Below, in pieces: positions 58,965-64,000 of a stretch of DNA of 64,000 nt. The position numbers and the translations under genes are program-made. The notes under the pieces are model-generated. The model saw only the letters and a list, made by a program, of their open reading frames with translations. It searched no databases and was not told the DNA's origin. The stretch's first letter is position 1. The number at the start of each line of letters is the position of its first letter. This DNA comes from Streptomyces sp. NBC_01716 (GTDB lineage: Bacteria; Actinomycetota; Actinomycetes; Streptomycetales; Streptomycetaceae). The stretch spans positions 4,712,001 to 4,776,000 of the forward strand of contig NZ_CP109181.1 of NCBI RefSeq assembly GCF_036248275.1. The letters are read 5' to 3'.

Positions 58965-60518
58965 GTGGATCTCTTTCAGACGGTGAACGGGCGGGTACGG
59001 GGGCGTCGGACCGCCCCCGATGTCGTCGCGGTGCTCGGCATCCCGTACGCCGCACCGCCGTTCGGAGCCGACCGCTTCAACGCCCCCCGCCCCGCGACCC
59101 CGTGGCAGGGCGTACGGGAGTGCGCCGGCTTCGGGCCGATCGTGCCGCAGTCGGCGGAGCTCCCGGGATCGCCCGCGTGGTCACCCGGCGACGAGGACGT
59201 GCTCAACCTGAACGTCTGGACGGCCGGGAACGCGGCGGGGAAGCGGCCCGTGCTCGTCTGGATCCACGGCGGCGCGTACACCTTCGGCTCGTCGGCCCAG
59301 CCCGACTTCGACGGTACGGCCCTGGTCCGCGCCGGGCTGGTCGTCGTCACCCTCAACTACCGGCTCGGCTTTGAGGGGTTCGGCCACATCCCCGGCTCCG
59401 ACCGTCCCGACAACCGCGGTCTGCTCGACCAGATCGCCGCCCTGGAGTGGGTGCGCGACAACATCGCGGCCTTCGGCGGCGACCCCGCCAACGTCACCGT
59501 CGCCGGGCAGTCGGCGGGGGCGGCGTCCGTGGCGTGTCTGACGGTGATGGAGCGGGCGCGCGGGCTGTTCCACCGCGCCGTCGCGCACAGCGCGGTCGGC
59601 CCGGTCTACCCGCGCCAACTCGCCGCCGACACCACCCGGTTGGTGGCGGACGCCGCCGGAGTCCCGGCCACGGCCGACGGGTTGACGGCGGCGTCCCCGT
59701 ACGACCTGGTCCACGCCTCCGACCAGGTCGTCGCCCGTCTGCGCGAGGACCCGGCGGCGGGGGCACGGCACTACGACCCGGTGCTCTACGGCCCGGTCGC
59801 CGACGGCGAGTCGCTGCCCGCCGACCCGCTCGCCGCCGACGCGGCGGACCGCGCCGACGTCGACCTCCTCGTCTGCCACACGACGGAGGAGTACTGGCTG
59901 ATGGACGCGGTCGGCAGCAGCAAGAAGATCACGACGGACGGTCAACTCGACGCCTTCGCACGGGACTTCGGGCTGCCAGACGATCTCGTACCGGCCTACC
60001 GGGCGCTGCTGCCCGACGCGCCGGTGCTCGACCTGTACCTCGCGATCTACGGCGACATGTCCTTCGCCGAGTACAGCAGCCGCCTCGCCGAGCGGCATGC
60101 CGGCGCGGGCCGCAGGACGTATCTCTCCCGCTTCGCCAGGCGGCGCGTCACGGAGAGCGGAGTCGTGCACCCCTGGCACTGCGCCGACGTCCCGTTCGTC
60201 TTCGGCACCCTCGACGTGCCCGAACTCGCCTTCCTGATCGGCGGCCCGCCGTCGGCCGAGGACCACGAACTGTCGCGCCGTATGGTCCGGGCGTGGGCGG
60301 ACTTCGCCGCGACGGGGGATCCGGGCTGGCAGCCACTGGACGCGGACGGCGACGCGGGCGGCGAGGCGGACACCGTACGGATCTGGGGGACGGGGGACGC
60401 GCACGACGGTGACGCGCACGACGGTGACGCGCACGACGCCGGTGCGTACGACGCCAGTGCGCACGACGCCTTCCGTGCCGCGTGGCGGGGCGTCGACTAC
60501 AGGGCCGTACACCCCTGA
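58965..60518 (+). CDS. Carboxylesterase, type B
   Basis: 517 residues. The oxyanion loop is IHGGAYTFGSS, the nucleophile elbow VAGQSAGAASV, and the His is in VVHPWHCADVPFVF. The acidic partner is likely in the TTEEYW region. Family size is normal. GTG start, nine bases after the TetR gene. A run of five 15-base repeats encodes a DAHDG-like insertion near the C-terminus (residues 478-502). No signal peptide, so cytoplasmic; substrate unknown. Confidence 0.93.
   Translation: MDLFQTVNGRVRGRRTAPDVVAVLGIPYAAPPFGADRFNAPRPATPWQGVRECAGFGPIVPQSAELPGSPAWSPGDEDVLNLNVWTAGNAAGKRPVLVWIHGGAYTFGSSAQPDFDGTALVRAGLVVVTLNYRLGFEGFGHIPGSDRPDNRGLLDQIAALEWVRDNIAAFGGDPANVTVAGQSAGAASVACLTVMERARGLFHRAVAHSAVGPVYPRQLAADTTRLVADAAGVPATADGLTAASPYDLVHASDQVVARLREDPAAGARHYDPVLYGPVADGESLPADPLAADAADRADVDLLVCHTTEEYWLMDAVGSSKKITTDGQLDAFARDFGLPDDLVPAYRALLPDAPVLDLYLAIYGDMSFAEYSSRLAERHAGAGRRTYLSRFARRRVTESGVVHPWHCADVPFVFGTLDVPELAFLIGGPPSAEDHELSRRMVRAWADFAATGDPGWQPLDADGDAGGEADTVRIWGTGDAHDGDAHDGDAHDAGAYDASAHDAFRAAWRGVDYRAVHP
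60396..60470 (+). repeat. Five 15-bp tandem repeats inside the esterase gene
   Basis: Units at 60396, 60411, 60426, 60441 and 60456 follow GACGCGCACGACGGT with small changes. They keep the reading frame and encode a DAHDG-like repeat, so the copy number could vary without breaking the gene. Confidence 0.85.
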
Positions 60519-60543
60519 CCACCACCCCTGACAGGATGGGCGC

Positions 60544-61077
60544 ATGACCGAGATCCGCACGCCCCGCCTCCTCCTCCGCCGCTGGACCGACGACGACCTC
60601 GCCCCCATGGCCGAGATCAACTCGGACCCGCAGGTCATGCGCTGGGTCGGCGACGGCTCGGTCCGCGACCTGGACGAGACCGCCGAGGCCGTCGAGCGCT
60701 GGGAGGAGGAGTGGGACGAGGAGGGCTTCGGGCTCTTCGCCGTCGAACTGCTCGCCTCGGGCGAACTGATCGGCTTCGCCGGCCTCTCCGTACCGGAGTA
60801 TCTGCCCGAGGTACTGCCCGACGTGGAGATCAGCTGGCGGCTCGGCGCCCAGTTCTGGGGCCAGGGTTACGCCTCCGAAGCCGCCCACGCCGTACTGGAG
60901 TTCGCCCTCCAGGACCGGGGGCTTGAGCGTCTCGTCGCCGTGAACCGGCTGGGCGACGACCTGTCCGAGAACGTGCTCCGCAAGCTGGACATGGTCCTCG
61001 ACCGGGAGACGAAGCACCCGGAGTACGGCTTCGCGCTGAACATCCACACCATCGACCTCAGCGAGTACGAGGCCTGA
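60544..61077 (+). CDS. GNAT acetyltransferase (RimJ/RimL-like)
   Basis: 177 residues: MTEIRTPRLLLRRWTDDDLA, EISWRLGAQFWGQGYASEAA (the acetyl-CoA loop) and a final strand. The pattern is Acetyltransf_3, whose members acetylate protein N-termini, tRNA modifications or small molecules. The last 20 bases overlap the end of the convergent MFS gene, so the two 3' ends share sequence. Confidence 0.92.
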   Translation: MTEIRTPRLLLRRWTDDDLAPMAEINSDPQVMRWVGDGSVRDLDETAEAVERWEEEWDEEGFGLFAVELLASGELIGFAGLSVPEYLPEVLPDVEISWRLGAQFWGQGYASEAAHAVLEFALQDRGLERLVAVNRLGDDLSENVLRKLDMVLDRETKHPEYGFALNIHTIDLSEYEA

Positions 61078-62569
61078 GCACCGCGTACGCCACCACGAAC
61101 GCGGTCACGAGCAGTCCGGCCCCGACGCCGAAAGCCAGGTGGTAGCCGGAGGTCAGCGCCTCGGCCTCGCTCGCGCCGCCCGCGAGCAGGCGCTCGCTCC
61201 GCGAGGCCGCCAGCGTCGACAGGACGGCGACGCCCACCGCCATCCCGATCTGCTGGGTCGTGTTGAACAGCCCGGAGGCGAGCCCCGCGTCCTCCTCTCC
61301 CGCGTCGGACATCCCGAGCGACGTCAGCGCGGGTAGGGCCAGCCCGAAGCCGGCGGCGAGCGGCATCAGGGGCAGCACGTCGGTCGTGTAGGTCGCGTCG
61401 GCGGGTATCCGGGTGAGCAGTACGAGGAGGGTGATCAGCAGCAGGAGGCCGGTCAGCAGGACGTTGCGCTCGCCGAAGCGGGCGTTGAGCCGGGCGGAGA
61501 CGCCCAGTGACACGGCGCCGATGACGATCGCGGCGGGCAGCATCGCGAGGCCGGTCTCGCCGGCGCCGTAACCGAGCACCCGCTGGAGGTGCAGCGCCAG
61601 GATGATCTGGAACGAGAACAGCGCGGCGACCATCAGCATCTGAACCGCGTTGGCTCCGACGACAGCGCGCGAACGGAAGATCCGCAGGGGCATGAGCGGG
61701 GTCGCGGCGGTCGCCTGGCGGGCGACGAACGCGCCGACGAGGGCGGCGGCGAGGGCGCCGAGACCCAGGGTGTGCGCCGAGACCCAGCCGTACCGCTCGA
61801 CCTTGACGACGGTGTAGATGCCCAGCATCAGGCCCGCCGTGATGAGCAGCGCGCCGCTGACGTCGGCGCCGGCGGCGAGGCCGCGCGTGCGCCTGCCCGT
61901 GCCGGTGCTCTTGCCCGCGCCGGTGCTGGTGCCGGTGCTCGTGCTGGTGCCGGTGCCTGTGCCTCTGTCGCCGGGCAGGACGCGGACGGCGAGCGCGAGG
62001 GCGGCGAGCCCGATGGGCAGGTTGATGAAGAAGATCCAGTGCCAGTTCAGTGCGTCGGTGAGGAGCCCGCCCGCCACCTGGCCGATGGAGGCTCCGGCCG
62101 CGCCGGTGAAACTGAAGACGGCGATGGCCCTGGCCCGTTCCGCCGGCTCGGTGAAGAGCGTGATGAGGATGCCGAGGCTGACCGCCGCCGCCATCGCGCT
62201 GCCGACGCCTTGCAGGAAACGCGCCGCGATCAGTACGGCGGGCGAGGTGGCGACACCCGCCAGGAGTGAGGCGGCGGTGAACACACCCGTACCCGCGAGG
62301 AACACGCGCTTGCGTCCCAGCAGATCGCCGAGCCGCCCGGCCAGGAGCAGCAGGCTGCCGAACGCGATCAGATACGCGTTCACGACCCAGCTCAGGCCCG
62401 CCGGGGTGAAGCCGAGGTCGTCCTGGATGGCGGGCATCGCGACGGTGACGATGGAACCGTCGAGGACGATCATCAGCATGCCGGAGGCGAGGACGCCGAG
62501 GGCGAGCGCGCGTGCGGTGTCTGCTGGCGTGCCGCTGCTTTTGCCTGCGACCGTGGCTGACTCGGGCAT
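61058..62569 (-). CDS. MFS multidrug exporter (DHA2, 14 TM)
   Basis: 503 residues with 14 likely membrane segments. Signature regions: LSWVVNAYLIAFGSLLLLAG, GRLGDLLGRKRVFLAG (motif A) and FLQGVGSAMAAAVSLGI (motif C region). A Gly/Thr/Ser-rich low-complexity loop (about residues 202-225) sits between segments 6 and 7. The MarR gene lies just upstream on the same strand with a palindrome between, so the regulator probably controls it. Confidence 0.93.
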   Translation of the reverse strand: MPESATVAGKSSGTPADTARALALGVLASGMLMIVLDGSIVTVAMPAIQDDLGFTPAGLSWVVNAYLIAFGSLLLLAGRLGDLLGRKRVFLAGTGVFTAASLLAGVATSPAVLIAARFLQGVGSAMAAAVSLGILITLFTEPAERARAIAVFSFTGAAGASIGQVAGGLLTDALNWHWIFFINLPIGLAALALAVRVLPGDRGTGTGTSTSTGTSTGAGKSTGTGRRTRGLAAGADVSGALLITAGLMLGIYTVVKVERYGWVSAHTLGLGALAAALVGAFVARQATAATPLMPLRIFRSRAVVGANAVQMLMVAALFSFQIILALHLQRVLGYGAGETGLAMLPAAIVIGAVSLGVSARLNARFGERNVLLTGLLLLITLLVLLTRIPADATYTTDVLPLMPLAAGFGLALPALTSLGMSDAGEEDAGLASGLFNTTQQIGMAVGVAVLSTLAASRSERLLAGGASEAEALTSGYHLAFGVGAGLLVTAFVVAYAVLRPRTR

Positions 62570-62624
62570 GGGGTCTCTCCTGTCGATGGATCGCCTCGAT
62601 GGGCCGACAGGTGAGACCTTAATG

Positions 62625-62646
62625 GATAGTTCTGTTGCAGACTATC
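62625..62646. promoter_or_regulatory. Candidate MarR operator
   Basis: GATAGT (62625-62630) and ACTATC (62641-62646) form an inverted repeat with a 10-base spacer, 56 bases upstream of the MFS start. Confidence 0.6.
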
Positions 62647-62676
62647 TTTCTCGGAAGTTCCTTGGCGCTCGGCTGC

Positions 62677-63171
62677 CTACTTCTCGCGCTGTCGCGCCCG
62701 CCGTGCCGTCCTCGGAGTCTCGGACGCGGCGGCCAACTCCCCCTCGGCCAGGGCGTTCATGAACCGCAGCAAGGTCTCGCGGTCACCGTCCGAGAGCCCC
62801 GCCAGCGCCTGCCGGTGCACGTTGTCGACGATCTCCTGGCTCCGTACGGCGAGCCGGGCGCCCTCCTCCGTGACGGCGATGATCCGCGCGCGCCGGTCCG
62901 TGCTTGACGGCTTGCGCTCGGCGAGTCCGGCCTTCTCCAGGGCGTCCACGGTGACGACCATCGTCGTCTTGTCCATGTCGCCGATCTCGGCGAGCTGGAT
63001 CTGGGTGCGCTCCTCCTCCAGCGCGTGCACCAGAACGCAGTGCATCCGCGCGGTGAGTCCGATCTCGGCGAGCGCGGCCGACATGCGGGTGCGCAGGACA
63101 TGGCTGGTGTGATCGAGGAGGTAGGAGAGGTCCGGCTCGGTGCGGGTGGGTGTCATGGCGGTCATGTTCAT
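62677..63171 (-). CDS. MarR-family regulator
   Basis: 164 residues. Helical dimerisation arms surround the winged helix: LAEIGDMDKTTMVVTVDALE and GLAERKPSSTDRRARIIAVT. Same strand as the MFS gene, about 107 bases upstream of it, so it probably represses the exporter through the palindrome at 62625. Divergent from the TetR gene at 63253. ATG at 63171; a later Met (MTAM) is possible. Confidence 0.93.
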   Translation of the reverse strand: MNMTAMTPTRTEPDLSYLLDHTSHVLRTRMSAALAEIGLTARMHCVLVHALEEERTQIQLAEIGDMDKTTMVVTVDALEKAGLAERKPSSTDRRARIIAVTEEGARLAVRSQEIVDNVHRQALAGLSDGDRETLLRFMNALAEGELAAASETPRTARRARQREK

Positions 63172-63252
63172 CAGCGTAACAATTCGGCCCGTTGCGGATT
63201 ATCCGGAAGGGTATTTGCTAGGGAGTCCCGGCCTCTGCGTAGCCTTCGGCCC

Positions 63253-63900
63253 ATGGATGAGACGACGGACATGGCGGACGGTCTGCGCGAGCGCAAGAAG
63301 CGGCAGACGTACGAGCGCCTGTCCGAAACGGCGATCGCGCTCTTCCTGGAGAGGGGCTTCGAAAAGGTGTCGGTGGCCGAGATCGCGGCAGCCGCCGAGG
63401 TCTCGAAACCGACGCTGTTCCGCTACTTCCCCACCAAGGAGGACCTGGTCCTGCACCGCTTCGCGGACCACGAGGACGAGGCGGCGCGGGTGGTGACCGG
63501 TGCGCGCGGGGCGGGCCCGGCGCTGGACGCGCTGCACGCGCACTTCGCCGACGGGCTGGCCCGCCGGGACCCGGTGACCGGGCTCAACGACGATCCGCGG
63601 GTGCTGGCCTTCCATGGCCTGCTGTACGGGACTCCGTCGCTGGTCGCGCGGGCGTACGCGTACCAGCGCCGGTCGGAGGCGGCGTTGGCGGGCGCACTGG
63701 GAGGCGCGCCCGGGGGGCCGGTAGGGGTGCTGCTCGCGGCCGGGCAGATCGTCGCCGTGCAGCGGGTGCTCGCCGAGGAGAACTGGCGGCGGATCGCGGC
63801 CGGCGAGAGCGCCGACCGCGTGTACCCGGACGCGGTGGTGGCGGCGGAGCTGGGGTTCGGGCAGCTGCGGGACGGGTTCGCGTCCGGCGGCCGAACCTAA
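63253..63900 (+). CDS. TetR-family regulator
   Basis: 215 residues. HTH part: RKKRQTYERLSETAIALFLE, VSVAEIAAAAEVSKPTLFRY. The rest is a helical ligand domain with low similarity to known effectors. It precedes an unfinished gene at 63948 by 47 bases on the same strand and may regulate it. The ATG at 63253 or at 63271 (MADGLRER) could be used. Confidence 0.92.
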   Translation: MDETTDMADGLRERKKRQTYERLSETAIALFLERGFEKVSVAEIAAAAEVSKPTLFRYFPTKEDLVLHRFADHEDEAARVVTGARGAGPALDALHAHFADGLARRDPVTGLNDDPRVLAFHGLLYGTPSLVARAYAYQRRSEAALAGALGGAPGGPVGVLLAAGQIVAVQRVLAEENWRRIAAGESADRVYPDAVVAAELGFGQLRDGFASGGRT

Positions 63901-63947
63901 CTGATGCTCGGTATCAAACTTTACTTGGTTGCGTTATTCTCGATGGA

Positions 63948-64000
63948 ATGACGTCACTCGACCATGAGCTGAGCCATGCGCTCGGCGAAGAGCGGACCTA
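63948..64000 (+). CDS. Start of a truncated gene at window edge
   Basis: ATG at 63948 opens a frame MTSLDHELSHALGEERT that is cut by the window end. Too little is seen to name it. An AT-richer region (63911-63940) upstream probably holds its promoter and a TetR site. Confidence 0.5.
   Translation, partial: MTSLDHELSHALGEERT

Noticed and set aside
60396..60470. Short repeats as a CRISPR array
   Set aside because: Contiguous 15-base units without spacers, inside a coding frame, no cas genes.
56230..62569. Antibiotic gene cluster suggested by DrrAB-like and MFS exporters
   Set aside because: No biosynthetic genes nearby; each exporter simply has its own regulator.

Overview
The window is high-GC actinobacterial DNA and almost certainly chromosomal Streptomyces. 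Gene content supports this: the phosphate genes (pit, pst, ppk), mshD (mycothiol), a GlnR, a Nur-type Fur protein, RsiG (the c-di-GMP-binding anti-sigma factor of WhiG), XRE/DUF397 gene sets and many GTG starts. From memory, the backbone order (csoR, pit, pstBACS, ppk-CHAD-Nudix, secreted 5'-nucleotidase, two-component system, serine protease, LacI, glnR, moaD-like, sulfurtransferase, DUF1416, nur, ygfZ, dtd, rsiG) matches the central core of the Streptomyces chromosome. No rRNA, tRNA, prophage, insertion sequence or CRISPR array was seen.

Layout. 1-2.7 kb: edge of a secreted FAD oxidase, a lipoprotein and small proteins. 2.8-9.5 kb: copper-type repressor csoR with its operator, Pit phosphate transporter with a PhoU-like partner, and the high-affinity pstSCAB operon (minus strand) with a four-unit PHO box. 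9.5-17 kb: accessory stretch with a kinase-like gene, a membrane protein/lipoprotein pair, a minus-strand operon (small protein, DUF6879, XRE regulator, DUF397-like protein, an unknown gene, and a JmjC/cupin gene broken by an internal deletion), an HTH/DUF4180 pair and a methyltransferase. 17-21 kb: 5'-nucleotidase, a DUF1016 nuclease gene also broken by an internal deletion, and mshD. 21-23.4 kb: GntR(YtrA)-ABC operon. 23.5-27.4 kb: ppk, CHAD and Nudix. 27.5-29.4 kb: an EACC1-like gene overlapping a membrane-anchored caspase-like protease, the best candidate here for a conflict or programmed-death system. 29.4-38.3 kb: PI-PLC-like protein, Rrf2 regulator whose start is tandemly duplicated, NmrA-like protein, two-component system, serine protease, SDR remnant, AraC regulator, monooxygenase and esterase. 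38.3-51.6 kb: conserved regulatory, sulfur and housekeeping genes, including a Cys-containing leader peptide before a sulfurtransferase. 51.9-56.2 kb: GntR regulator, HAD phosphatase and a protein with two complete kinase folds. 56.2-64 kb: drug-export-type ABC and MFS transporters with adjacent TetR and MarR regulators, an esterase, a GNAT, and a second TetR gene at the edge.

Together the first 27 kb concentrates phosphate uptake (Pit, Pst), storage (Ppk) and release (5'-nucleotidase), with PhoP-type repeats at pstS and perhaps ppk. The 38-51 kb stretch is conserved core. The 10-20 kb and 27-36 kb stretches are where gene loss, duplication and accessory systems sit.
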